Source: Nitrososphaerota archaeon (lineage in GTDB: Archaea; Thermoproteota; Nitrososphaeria; Nitrososphaerales; Nitrosopumilaceae). Taken from it: a DNA stretch of 64,000 nucleotides. Positions within the stretch are counted from its first letter, which is position 1; each line of letters opens with the position of its first letter. The stretch is taken from positions 1 through 64,000 of the forward strand of contig JAGWFS010000005.1 in NCBI GenBank assembly GCA_028867785.1. The letters run 5' to 3'. Below the pieces are notes generated by a model. It saw only the letters and a list, made by a program, of their open reading frames with translations, was not told the origin of the DNA and did not search any database. Positions 42,228-49,894 of this stretch are shown one piece after another. The position numbers and the translations under genes are program-made.

Positions 42228-42977
42228 TTACTTGACTGATATTCCGCCGTCTACTGGCAATATTGCACCGGTAACCCACGATGAATCCTCTGTCGCAAAG
42301 TACAGTATGGCCTTTGCGACGTCTTCTGGCCTGCCTATTCTTCCTATCGGATGTTCAGCCACGGCCATGGCTCTATCTGCTTCCGTTCTAAGATAGGGTT
42401 CTGTCATATCTGTCTCAACGATGCCTGGGCAGACACAATTTATGCGAATCTTGTACTTGGCATATTCTATTGCCCATGTTTTTGTTAGGTGTATCAGTGC
42501 AGCTTTTGTAGCTGAATATGCATCAGCTTCAAAATTTTCAAATGTCCTGAGTCCTGCATCTGAAGATACATTGACGACACAGCCGCCATTTCTCATCATA
42601 TGTGGAATGACTGCTTTGGTAAAGAGAAACTGTCCAGTCAAGTTTGTATCTACTACCTCACTCCACTCTGATTTAGAAATCTCATGTAGGGGTCTTACCT
42701 CTGGAAATATTCCTGCATTGTTTACTAGTATGTCTATCCTGGCAAACTTGTCCAAAGTTTTTTTCACGACATTTTCGACATCTTCCTCTCTTCTAACGTC
42801 ACCGGCAAAGCCAATCACACCTAATTGTTTAGCTGTAGACTGGAGTCTGGAATCTTCTCTTGCAGTAATCACGACATCTGCCCCTTCTTCTGTAAAAATT
42901 CTTGCAACGGCTTTTCCTATTCCTCTACTGCCGCCTGTTACAATCGCTACCTTTCCGGAAAGTTTCATTTGTTCCAA
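42228..42977 (-). CDS. Short-chain dehydrogenase, 3-oxoacyl reductase (FabG)-like
   Basis: A 249-residue classical SDR. NAD(P) motif TGGSRGIGKA (14-23), NNAG, the catalytic serine in NVSSDAG, and YSATKAALIHLTK (Y-x3-K). The C-terminal end GRPEDVAKAILYFATEDSSW, then VTGAILPVDGG, is characteristic of FabG-type enzymes with a tetramer interface. TAREDSRLQ suggests NADP use. Archaea lack fatty-acid synthase, so the role may be in polyhydroxyalkanoate-like or other keto compounds. An ATG at 42968 (MKLSGKV) is the alternative start. Confidence 0.9.
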   Translation of the reverse strand: MEQMKLSGKVAIVTGGSRGIGKAVARIFTEEGADVVITAREDSRLQSTAKQLGVIGFAGDVRREEDVENVVKKTLDKFARIDILVNNAGIFPEVRPLHEISKSEWSEVVDTNLTGQFLFTKAVIPHMMRNGGCVVNVSSDAGLRTFENFEADAYSATKAALIHLTKTWAIEYAKYKIRINCVCPGIVETDMTEPYLRTEADRAMAVAEHPIGRIGRPEDVAKAILYFATEDSSWVTGAILPVDGGISVK

Positions 42978-43403
42978 GTTTTATCTCGAATGTTATATGT
43001 CTATGCAGATATTTTGTGATCTTATAAGAATCAAATCTATCATTTGGCATGTGAATTACCACCTGTGAAAAATAATTTAGTTCAAACCCGCATTAGTTGT
43101 TTGTTACGACCTACTGAATGTATCAATAAATCAAAGTGGGTTTTTATCACTACAAGACTTTATCATGCTAATCTGTTGTTGTTTTGAGAAAACATACACA
43201 TACGAAATATTTCACTAGGACCTCTACCGCTTTGGTTCTGCAACTATTGGAATTATCCAATTTGTTAAATGTGTATTGAATAAGGCTTGTTTAATTATTT
43301 CAATAATTACTGATAAAATATCAAAAAATACATATAAAATCATAAATACTCTGAGCCCCTATACGAATTGATGCAGAAAGATGTAAAATCTACTGCCAGA
43401 TAA

Positions 43404-43487
43404 GCGTGGCTTTGCAGACCTTGTAAAACATCCTCCCAAGGAGGATCTTAAGAGGTAATCTCTGAATGTCTGCAATAGGGCCACGCC
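43404..43487 (-). ncRNA. Structured intergenic element B (candidate RNA or palindromic mobile element)
   Basis: On the minus strand it begins GGCGTGGCCCT and ends GCAAAGCCACGC; element A at 34755 has the same start and GCAGAGCCACGC at its end. ATAAG-CGTGGC (43400-43410) pairs with GCCACGCCTTAT (43480-43491) with one bulged C, then TTGCAGAC/GTCTGCAA (43412-43419, 43468-43475). Inside are hairpins AGAG/CTCT (43451-43463) and ATCCTCC/GGAGGAT (43430-43446). A 63-codon TTG-started frame runs through it on the minus strand but seems a by-product. The remaining gap 42978-43400 is A/T-rich with a TATA-like ACATATAAAAT at about 43330. Confidence 0.55.
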
Positions 43488-43617
43488 TTATTGTTTTCAG
43501 TAATCTGTGATAATCCTCATATCCTCTGGCAGAAATTTTTATCAACACATAACCGGTTTTTATAATTTTCTTGCAGGTCAAGTCACTGGTTAAAAACTAG
43601 AGTTAATTTTAAAAAAT

Positions 43618-44532
43618 TTAGAGCTTTAGGGATTCTTTCAACCCCTTGTATCTATTTCGGATTGTTACCTCTGTTACTCCGGCAGCCTGCGCTACATCCT
43701 TTTGCGTTTTGTTCTCCCCGTTCATAACACAAGAGAGATACAATGCCGCAGCGGCAAGTCCCATGGGATCTTTACCCGCAGAAATTTCAATTTCTGCAGC
43801 ATCCTTTAGAATTTGCAAAGCTTTTCTCTTTGTCTTTTCGCTTAACCCTGCCTTGCTTGCAATCCTTGCCACACATTTTATCGGATCAACTACCGGCATC
43901 TTGAGATCAAGTTCTCTAAGTAAAAGTCTGTAGCACCGGGCAACATCTTTTCTTTTGATGTTAATTCCACTTGCTACATCAGTCAGAGTTCTTGGAGTCT
44001 CAGTATCTCTACATGCTGCATACAATGCAGCAGCCACAAGTCCAGGAATCGATCTTCCTCTGACAAGGCCTTTGTCAAGCGCTTTTCTATAGATGTATGC
44101 AGTTTTTTCTATTACTGCATCAGACAATGCTAGTTTGTCTTTTAGTCTATCAAGCTCACTAAATGCCTGTCTAAAGTTTCTATCCACTGGTTCATGAACT
44201 TGGCTTCTACTATCCCAAGTTCTAAGTCGTTCAATCGTACTCTTCATAGATGCAGAAAGTGGCTTTCCTGACGCATCCTTATCAGCAGGACCGATGATTG
44301 TCGCCAGTCCCATGTCGTGCATTGCAAGTGATGTTGGAGTTCCTGTTCTACTTCGGTCCTCATGTTCTTCTTTTGAAAATGATCTCCATTCTGGTCCGGA
44401 TTCTTCGACGCGTTCTGTCATGACAAAACCGCATCCACCACAGAACATTTCGCCTGTAGTGCTATCTGTAACCATCGGACCTTTTCCACAACGAGGACAA
44501 CGTCCGCCAGAACCAAACGATTCGCGAGTCAT
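43618..44532 (-). CDS. tfb: Transcription initiation factor B (TFB)
   Basis: The archaeal TFIIB, 304 residues, which bridges TBP-bound promoters and RNA polymerase. The N-terminal zinc ribbon is CPRCGKGP ... CGGCGFV (C-x2-C, C-x2-C), followed by the B-reader region EWRSFSKEEHEDRSRTG. Two cyclin-fold repeats follow (about 108-200 and 205-300), the second ending in QAAGVTEVTIRNRYKGLKE, the helix that contacts the BRE. Thaumarchaea often carry several TFBs. The minus-strand TATA-like TTTTTATC lies about 30 nt before the ATG, so the transcript is nearly leaderless. Confidence 0.97.
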   Translation of the reverse strand: MTRESFGSGGRCPRCGKGPMVTDSTTGEMFCGGCGFVMTERVEESGPEWRSFSKEEHEDRSRTGTPTSLAMHDMGLATIIGPADKDASGKPLSASMKSTIERLRTWDSRSQVHEPVDRNFRQAFSELDRLKDKLALSDAVIEKTAYIYRKALDKGLVRGRSIPGLVAAALYAACRDTETPRTLTDVASGINIKRKDVARCYRLLLRELDLKMPVVDPIKCVARIASKAGLSEKTKRKALQILKDAAEIEISAGKDPMGLAAAALYLSCVMNGENKTQKDVAQAAGVTEVTIRNRYKGLKESLKL

Positions 44533-44926
44533 ATGATATCTTATAAGAATTTCGGTTTACATAGATAAAAAGGTTTAACTATAAGTGACTTTCAAAAAAC
44601 TTGTAAGATTTACTTGATAAATTAGAGTTTTTAGCTTTTATTTTTTAATAATTGAAAAAACTTGCATCACCCTGTATTAATCGTAAAGAAAGCCTGATCA
44701 AAATTATGCTGCCAAGTTTTTTGCAAACAAAGATTCTTCAAAACTAAAGGACCGTATCAAAAACCGTTTTTCTCGATTCTGTTTTTATTATTTTTTTAAA
44801 AATATTTTTTGTCTCATCTTCTTTTCATGGACAGAATTTTTTAAAAACTCAATGACAGTTTTGTTGTCAAAATATCTCAGGCAAAACCTTAAATACATTA
44901 GTTTTGGATGACAGGCATTAAATAAA
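44533..44926. other. A/T-rich promoter-containing gap between tfb and the zinc-finger microgene
   Basis: No coding frame of good composition is seen. It holds the tfb promoter (minus, near 44558-44568), long T and A runs around 44800-44870, and the TATA-like CCTTAAATACAT at 44887-44898 that belongs to the zinc-finger gene. Confidence 0.5.
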
Positions 44927-45037
44927 ATGGAAAAATGTCCACTTTGCTGTGAATCGCAGCCATCAAGCGGTGCACTGGCAATTCACATAAAGAAAATCCA
45001 TCCGCAGAGAAATATTGCAATTCAAATAATTCAATAG
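44927..45037 (+). CDS. C2H2 zinc-finger microprotein, 36 aa
   Basis: A very short gene from ATG 44927 to TAG 45035-45037. Its product contains CPLCCESQPSSGALAIHI then KKIHPQR, that is C-x2-C-x12-H-x4-H, a classical C2H2 zinc finger with a hydrophobic residue between, followed by a short tail. TTAAATA-type TATA sequence lies about 30-35 nt before the ATG, in the correct place for a short-leader mRNA. Single-finger C2H2 proteins of this size occur in archaea and may bind DNA or partner proteins. It lies between tfb and the CdvB-like gene. Conservation is the main point to confirm. Confidence 0.7.
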   Translation: MEKCPLCCESQPSSGALAIHIKKIHPQRNIAIQIIQ

Positions 45038-45221
45038 ATTTCTGCAATGGGAGTCAAACGTAGGATCTATCCAAAATAGATTATCCGAAAATTTTGATTT
45101 TTTAGCCGTATCAAACAAGCCTTGTCTGTCTCACACGCAAGCTTTGTTGTTAGCTAAATTTAGCATACTGTGAACCACATTTTACACCTGAAATTAATAA
45201 CAGATTTTATCAGTCGTATCC

Positions 45222-45860
45222 ATGACAACATTTGCTAATAACTGGCAAAAGCCACAGACACCAAGCGTTGGGGAAAGAATCAACGACGCAATAAGACCGA
45301 AAGGTCCTCTGAAGCCAAGAATGGAACAAGCAGTAAAAAGACTTCAGACTCAAATCGGTAAACTTGATGGAATGATTACAAAATTAAAACAAAGAGATGA
45401 AAAGTTATTCAAAAGAATTGTAGTTGCTACTCAACAGCATGATCTAACTGCCAGCAGAGTCTTATCAAAAGAATTAGCCGAGGTTAGAAAAGTTACCAAG
45501 CTTCTCGGAAATGCTAGAATTGCACTAGAACAAATCGAACTCAGACTTAGCACCTTCCATGATCTGGGAGATACGGTTGTTACAATCATGCCAACAATTG
45601 GCTTGATGAAGAACCTGAGGTCATCACTAGGACAGTTCATGCCAGAAGCAGATCGTGAGCTTGCAGGAATGACTGATATGCTCAGCGGATTGATGACAGA
45701 TACATTCCATAGTGGAGACTTTGGAATCGATTCTGGAGTTACGGACGAGGAATCAGAGAAGATCATCCAAGAAGCTGCAGCAGTTGCAGAGGCGGCAGTC
45801 AACGACAAACTACCGTCCATGCCTGCCAGCGGTCAATCATCTTCTGCCCGCTATATCTAG
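45222..45860 (+). CDS. ESCRT-III family protein (CdvB-like)
   Basis: A 212-residue member of the Snf7/ESCRT-III family, used for membrane constriction in Cdv-type cell division. It has the basic first helices (MEQAVKRLQTQIGKLDGMIT, KLKQRDEKLFKRIVVA), the long alpha1-alpha2 hairpin and the later helices around STFHDLGDTVVTIMPTIGLM and EADRELAGMTDMLSGLMTD. The acidic end (EESEKIIQEAAAVAEAAVND) may bind the MIT domain of CdvC. It lacks the C-terminal winged-helix seen in CdvB proper, so it resembles the shorter paralogues. A TATA-like AAATTAATAA lies about 28 nt before the ATG. It shares CTAG with the convergent MFS gene. Confidence 0.88.
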   Translation: MTTFANNWQKPQTPSVGERINDAIRPKGPLKPRMEQAVKRLQTQIGKLDGMITKLKQRDEKLFKRIVVATQQHDLTASRVLSKELAEVRKVTKLLGNARIALEQIELRLSTFHDLGDTVVTIMPTIGLMKNLRSSLGQFMPEADRELAGMTDMLSGLMTDTFHSGDFGIDSGVTDEESEKIIQEAAAVAEAAVNDKLPSMPASGQSSSARYI

Positions 45861-47128
45861 ACTGTCTTGTGAGATAGCCTGTGGCGAAAATATGCCACAA
45901 ATAAAACCAAGGAAATAACCAATACGGTGGCAGAAGAAAAGAACAGCACGGAATAGCCAAACGCCTTGGTAAACTCTCCTGTTACTAGTGCTCCTGCAAA
46001 AACACCAATTCCAGTCACAGCGCTATTGACTCCCAAGTATTTCCCCTCAAATCCCTGTGGTATACTTTTGAAAAATATGACTGAACTTGCTGTATTAAAA
46101 ATAGAAAACCCGACAACAAGAAGACAAGATGAAATAATCGCCAATATTGCACTAAAACTTCCCATCATTATGGAGATGGCAACACCGGGAATTGCCACGG
46201 CCAAAACTCTGGGCACAAATGCTACTAATGTAGATCGTTCCTCTCCCATCTTGGAAATTATTTTTGGTGCTATAAAGAAAACAGCCAGCATGACAGCTGT
46301 CTGAACCATATAGTTTAGAAAAACACCAGAGTTTGAAAAGTGGCGGCTTATGAGAAAAGGACTCCAAGCCGTTGAATACATGTTGCTTCCCAGATTAAAA
46401 CAAAAGATTGCAATGTAAAAAACTCCAATCTCGTTGCTTATCTTTCCTCTAAATATTGTGATTATGTGCTTGAAATCATAAAGCTCAAGAATCTTGGGAA
46501 AGATAAAGTGATGATGATTTAATGTATACCGCAAACCATGTATGGAATGTGCCACACTGCTTCGTTCAAGATGAAATCTGCCTCCCTTGACCATCATGCT
46601 AAGAGCCATTGCTATCCCGCTTGATGTTGCGCAAATCAGGAAATATGGCCTCAGATCAAAATACAGACTGCTATAGACAGTTCCAATGGCCATGGCAAAC
46701 AGCATTCCAAGAGTGCTTATGACCGATGTTCTTGCAAAAAGCCAACTCCATAGGTTTTTCTGCACTGATTCCATCACAAGAAGCTGGGTCACCGGGTTTC
46801 TTCCAACAATAAAAAATCCAAGTATGGGAGAAATGCAATACAACACTACAATTGATCTAGTAAAACACATGCCAAGGCTGCAAAGAAAAACAACAAAAAA
46901 TGATATCAAAAGTATGTGCCGCCTTGTATGAAATCGGTCAATTATCCTGCCCCAGAAAATAGAGCCTATTGCAACTGCGGCATTTTGGAGAGCAGAGATT
47001 ATTGCAACCTCTCCAATATCCCCTCCTAGGAATATTACATACAAAGGAATTACTATGCTTAAACCTTGGTTGGTAATTTGGCCTGGAAGAATATACCACA
47101 TCCATTTCTGTGATTGCAGAGGCCGCAC
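45857..47128 (-). CDS. Major facilitator superfamily transporter
   Basis: A 423-residue membrane transporter with about 12 hydrophobic spans. The loop between helices 2 and 3 is GRIIDRFHTRRHILL, the MFS signature (G-x-x-x-D-R-x-x-R-R). The middle loop (about 190-225) is long. Substrate cannot be inferred from sequence. The frame opens at a GTG (47128); an ATG at 47101 (MWYILPGQI) is the alternative. The 10-bp inverted repeat at 47163-47191 lies 35 nt and more upstream and could be its operator. Confidence 0.85.
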   Translation of the reverse strand: MRPLQSQKWMWYILPGQITNQGLSIVIPLYVIFLGGDIGEVAIISALQNAAVAIGSIFWGRIIDRFHTRRHILLISFFVVFLCSLGMCFTRSIVVLYCISPILGFFIVGRNPVTQLLVMESVQKNLWSWLFARTSVISTLGMLFAMAIGTVYSSLYFDLRPYFLICATSSGIAMALSMMVKGGRFHLERSSVAHSIHGLRYTLNHHHFIFPKILELYDFKHIITIFRGKISNEIGVFYIAIFCFNLGSNMYSTAWSPFLISRHFSNSGVFLNYMVQTAVMLAVFFIAPKIISKMGEERSTLVAFVPRVLAVAIPGVAISIMMGSFSAILAIISSCLLVVGFSIFNTASSVIFFKSIPQGFEGKYLGVNSAVTGIGVFAGALVTGEFTKAFGYSVLFFSSATVLVISLVLFVAYFRHRLSHKTV

Positions 47129-47162
47129 CCCTTTAGACAGTCATGATGACGCCATTATTGTA

Positions 47163-47191
47163 TAATCTATGTGAATAATTTACATAGATTA
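47163..47191. promoter_or_regulatory. Perfect 10-bp inverted repeat upstream of the MFS gene
   Basis: TAATCTATGT (47163-47172) and ACATAGATTA (47182-47191) flank a 9-nt spacer. It lies between the MFS start codon and the structured segment at 47222-47402, so it could control either direction. No regulator gene is adjacent. Confidence 0.6.
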
Positions 47192-47221
47192 GTCTATTTT
47201 GTTGTAATTGGGAAAAATTCT

Positions 47222-47402
47222 ATCATGCAGACGTGTGTGATCCACACGCCACGTGAGATCGCGCCGCAAAGGCACGATGACCATTGTCACCGTCTCCCCT
47301 TGGGTTTCTCCCGTCGGCGCTTTTACGGAAGGGATTTGGGCCCTAAACCGTTTCACATGTTTGCTGCATGATCTCTGTCTTGGGAGGATATTCCTTTGAC
47401 AG
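47222..47402 (+). ncRNA. Candidate structured noncoding RNA, about 180 nt
   Basis: A GC-richer island inside an A/T-rich gap with nested pairing: outer stem ATCATGCAG (47222-47230) / CTGCATGAT (47364-47372); hairpin CGTGTG-tgatc-CACACG (47232-47248); stem GCGCCG (47261-47266) / CGGCGC (47315-47320); inner hairpin around ATGAC-CATT-GTCAC (47276-47290); hairpin ACGG-a-AGGG...CCCT-aaa-CCGT (47325-47351); and hairpin CTGTC-AGGA-tat-TCCT-GACAG (47375-47402). It matches no RNA I know (not RNase P, SRP or tRNA). Strand is uncertain; a 66-codon frame through it looks like an artefact. Confidence 0.55.
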
Positions 47403-47523
47403 GGACAATTAATACGTGTGCAAATTATTTAAGTATTATGACTTATTTCATATCCGAACTTTTGATTTTTCTATAATAGTTCAAGTTGTTGCATATTAAC
47501 AAAGGATTTTTTGAAAATTATTG

Positions 47524-47898
47524 ATGAAAGCTTTTATGACATGGTTACGTAACGCAACCGTGACAAAAGATACGGACATTTACCAACTAATCTATGAATC
47601 CAACCTAGACAGCAAACTGGAACAAATTCTGATTGGATTGATGAAGGACAACCCGTCCCACAAAACTGAGAAAGTCATTCAAAAGTTTCTGCTCTACATA
47701 CAGCACTCTACAGAGAACTTTTGGACTACATATTACAGCGCAAAAACCTACCAGGAGAAACTGGACTGCTATTACCAGTTCTCAAAGAACCAATGTCTTG
47801 CAACAGAGGTGCTGATCCGAGACCTCGACTCAATGTCATCCGAAGAGGAGATAAAGGAAAACCTAAACAGCATTTTAAAAGAAGGGTTTACCTTTTAA
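47524..47898 (+). CDS. Conserved helical protein, unknown function
   Basis: A 124-residue protein, predicted mainly alpha-helical, with no family I recognise. Segments such as FLLYIQHSTENFWTTYYSAK and YYQFSKNQCLATEVLIRDLD are aromatic-rich amphipathic helices. The start is the ATG at 47524 (a TTG precedes it directly). A TATA-like TATTTAAGTATT near 47427 lies too far up for this gene alone. It overlaps the coiled-coil gene tail to tail by four bases (TTAA). Confidence 0.6.
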   Translation: MKAFMTWLRNATVTKDTDIYQLIYESNLDSKLEQILIGLMKDNPSHKTEKVIQKFLLYIQHSTENFWTTYYSAKTYQEKLDCYYQFSKNQCLATEVLIRDLDSMSSEEEIKENLNSILKEGFTF

Positions 47899-48491
47899 CT
47901 GAAAGAAGCTTCGGGCCTGGGTCTAGAGTCTTTGAACTTTTCTATCTTGTTCCCTTCCTCGTTAACTACTCTATCTATGCCTAATATCTTTTCACGTAAA
48001 TTATTGATAATTGTGGCAACATCATCAGCTTCCTTTTCTACATCGCTTCTTTTTTGCTGCAGTGCCCTTAATCCCTGTTTTTCTTCTTCAATATATTGAC
48101 CCACCTTGACCAATTTTTCCTTGAGATTCTTGATATCGACAGACTCATCCTCTATGCTCTTTTCTAAGTTGGTTCTCTTGTCCTTCAAATTCTTAATCAT
48201 CAGGCCTACATAGTCAATTGCTTCTTCGAGCTTGGTTCTCTTGTCCATGAGTGCCCTGATTCCTATGTCTTCTCCGCTGCTCACTGTCCTTTGTTGCATA
48301 GGTTCCGGTATTTTTACTTGTTCCGTAGGCCTAGGTTGCTCAGCTTTGGCAGGTTCCAGCCTTGACTGTTCAATAACCTCGCCAGTTTCCTCTATTTCTG
48401 GTGGTTGATATTGCGCGGTAGTTGTAATGTCTTCTTTTTTAGTGGAATCTGGCTCAAAATCGTCCTTTTTCTTTCGAAATTTTTCAAACAT
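47895..48491 (-). CDS. Coiled-coil protein
   Basis: A 198-residue cytosolic protein with a basic start (MFEKFRKKKDD), a Pro/Glu/Gln-rich disordered linker (about 15-75), and a long heptad-like coiled coil (about 80-190: RALMDKRTKLEEAIDYVGLM, IKNLKDKRTNLEKSIEDESV and on). The alternating K-R-T/S-x-L-E-K blocks recur three times with about 37-residue spacing. A structural or scaffold role is likely, but the partner is unknown. The promoter (minus) probably includes TTATATATTATG at about 48512-48522. Confidence 0.7.
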   Translation of the reverse strand: MFEKFRKKKDDFEPDSTKKEDITTTAQYQPPEIEETGEVIEQSRLEPAKAEQPRPTEQVKIPEPMQQRTVSSGEDIGIRALMDKRTKLEEAIDYVGLMIKNLKDKRTNLEKSIEDESVDIKNLKEKLVKVGQYIEEEKQGLRALQQKRSDVEKEADDVATIINNLREKILGIDRVVNEEGNKIEKFKDSRPRPEASFS

Positions 48492-48651
48492 ATTGCTTAT
48501 GACTATTGTAATACATAATATATAAAAAGTTAATAGGTGAAATGATCGTTTGCGGTTCGCTAGTTAGAGAAAGGGCTCTTTTTTAGGCACATTTCGCGAT
48601 CATTTACTTTAAACAAGATATATTTAGAATCAAGTCATTGCTTTTCGTTAA

Positions 48652-49032
48652 ATGAAAAATAATAACAAAACAAACCTCCTTCCCATCGTAGAGTATATTC
48701 TGGAACTAGATCCAATGATGCGGTTTGCCGCAATCATAGATCTAAAGGGGAACGTATCAGAAGCTATAATGAAAGAGGGTAAAACGTCTCTCAAGTCACA
48801 AAAAGAGGAAGAACACTTTTGCAAGCAGGTGGCCATAAGAAGAAAGATCCGAAAGCAATTTGACAAAAGCCTAGGACCCGTTAATTATGTACACATAGAA
48901 CGCCAGAGGGTTACCCAAATAGTCATCTATCCAAAACACAAGACAGTCTATGTCACCATGGAACCAAACATGGACATGGTAAGAAAATTGGAAATTATAG
49001 ATAAGATAAAAAAGAAAACTAGTAATCTGTAA
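48652..49032 (+). CDS. Conserved thaumarchaeal protein, possible roadblock/longin-like fold
   Basis: A 126-residue protein. The order of secondary structure, a helix (LLPIVEYILELD), two strands with RFAAIIDLKGNVSEAIM, a helix, then VHIERQRVTQIVIYPKHKTV strands and a last helix (MVRKLEIIDKIKKK), resembles the roadblock/longin domains that regulate small GTPases. That is a structural guess from pattern, without motif proof. It is a monocistronic gene with a short A/T-rich promoter (AAGATATATTTAG at about 48612). Confidence 0.6.
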   Translation: MKNNNKTNLLPIVEYILELDPMMRFAAIIDLKGNVSEAIMKEGKTSLKSQKEEEHFCKQVAIRRKIRKQFDKSLGPVNYVHIERQRVTQIVIYPKHKTVYVTMEPNMDMVRKLEIIDKIKKKTSNL

Positions 49033-49063
49033 GAAACCCGAAAAACCCCTTCCGGACAACCGC

Positions 49064-49408
49064 CTATTCTGTTGCTGGTTGTGGGGTTCCTTCGCCTACT
49101 AGATCAGCAGTAGCAAAGCGTCCGCCAACTTGCGTAATCTTTACTTTTGCGTTCTGGCCTACTTGTCCGCCTTTGACGAATATGACAAAACCTTCTACTC
49201 TTGCGATACCGTCTCCCTTTCTGCTAATTTCTGTTATGGATACGTCGTACTCCTTACCGGTCTCTACTGGTTTTGGTCTATTGTCATCAAATCGTCGTCC
49301 GCCACCGAAGCGTCGTCCGCCGCCAAATCTTCGACCTCCACCGTAACCTCTATTTCCACTGTATCCCTGTCTTGGACTTTCACCAAAACCAGAGTCGTTA
49401 AAGCTCAC
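49064..49408 (-). CDS. TRAM-domain RNA-binding protein with Gly/Arg-rich N-terminus
   Basis: A 114-residue protein. The C-terminal TRAM domain (about 50-110) contains GKEYDVSITEISRKGDGIAR and FVIFVKGGQVGQNAKVKI, the usual signature. The first 45 residues are Gly/Arg/Phe-rich with GYGGGRRF then three GGGRRF units, an RGG-like RNA-binding tail. Small TRAM proteins serve as cold-shock-like RNA chaperones in methanogens. The GTG start at 49408 is fixed by a perfect GGAGGTG (49414-49420 on the minus strand) 5 nt upstream, a rare clear leader in this genome. Confidence 0.9.
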   Translation of the reverse strand: MSFNDSGFGESPRQGYSGNRGYGGGRRFGGGRRFGGGRRFDDNRPKPVETGKEYDVSITEISRKGDGIARVEGFVIFVKGGQVGQNAKVKITQVGGRFATADLVGEGTPQPATE

Positions 49409-49602
49409 CGTTGCACCTCCTTTGTTGCTAGACCTATGATGTTACCCTATAAAATCTGTTCAACTTGCAATCCATACAAGCTCCCCCGCTTCGTAAATGC
49501 GTCATTTTTGACCATTTCAGAGCATGAAACACCTGTTCCACTAGCTGTTCCGCTACGATGTTTCATACTGTCCCTCATAAAATATCGATTCCATTAGATG
49601 CC

Positions 49603-49890
49603 ATGTCAAAACAACAATACAGGTCCGAAATGGGTATCATTGCTGATATCCTAGGTGTGACCATGGATGGCGGAATACAGGGAGTAATCGTCTCTGCTAT
49701 TTCCAGAAGAGCAAATCTTTCTCACTATGCAGTCTTGGAGAAATGCCAGAAGCTTATCGATGCCGGCCTGGTAGAATCGATGAAGGCAGACAGAAACAGG
49801 CTGTTTAAGATTACAGAGAAAGGCATTAGGTTCTTCCAGGAATTCCAGAGATTTCAAGGTGTAGTCCAGGGACTCAACTTAAGGTACTAG
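49603..49890 (+). CDS. HTH_45-type winged-helix protein
   Basis: A 95-residue DNA-binding protein. It is of the Sso10a/HTH_45 family: a first helix (YRSEMGIIADILGVTMDG), the winged-helix core (ISRRANLSHYAVLEKCQKLI, then AGLVES), a wing (RNRLFKITEKG) and a C-terminal helix FFQEFQRFQGVV that forms a coiled-coil dimer in Sso10a. Such proteins organise chromatin or act as regulators. The longer frame from 49558 has an unlikely N-terminus; the ATG at 49603 starts the conserved part. It is followed 4 nt later by a membrane regulator gene. Confidence 0.85.
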   Translation: MSKQQYRSEMGIIADILGVTMDGGIQGVIVSAISRRANLSHYAVLEKCQKLIDAGLVESMKADRNRLFKITEKGIRFFQEFQRFQGVVQGLNLRY

Positions 49891-49894
49891 AAAA

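Noticed and set aside
43390-43581. 63-codon minus-strand frame after tfb with slight Lrp/AsnC resemblance (KTGYVLIKISARGYEDYHRL).
   Set aside because: It starts with TTG, runs through structured element B, and does not continue into the conserved AsnC core. The structure explains the sequence better.
47171-47371. 66-codon plus-strand frame MNNLHRLVYFVVIGKNS onward.
   Set aside because: It coincides with the folded GC-rich segment and the inverted repeat; composition (His/Arg/Pro rich) is not protein-like for this genome.
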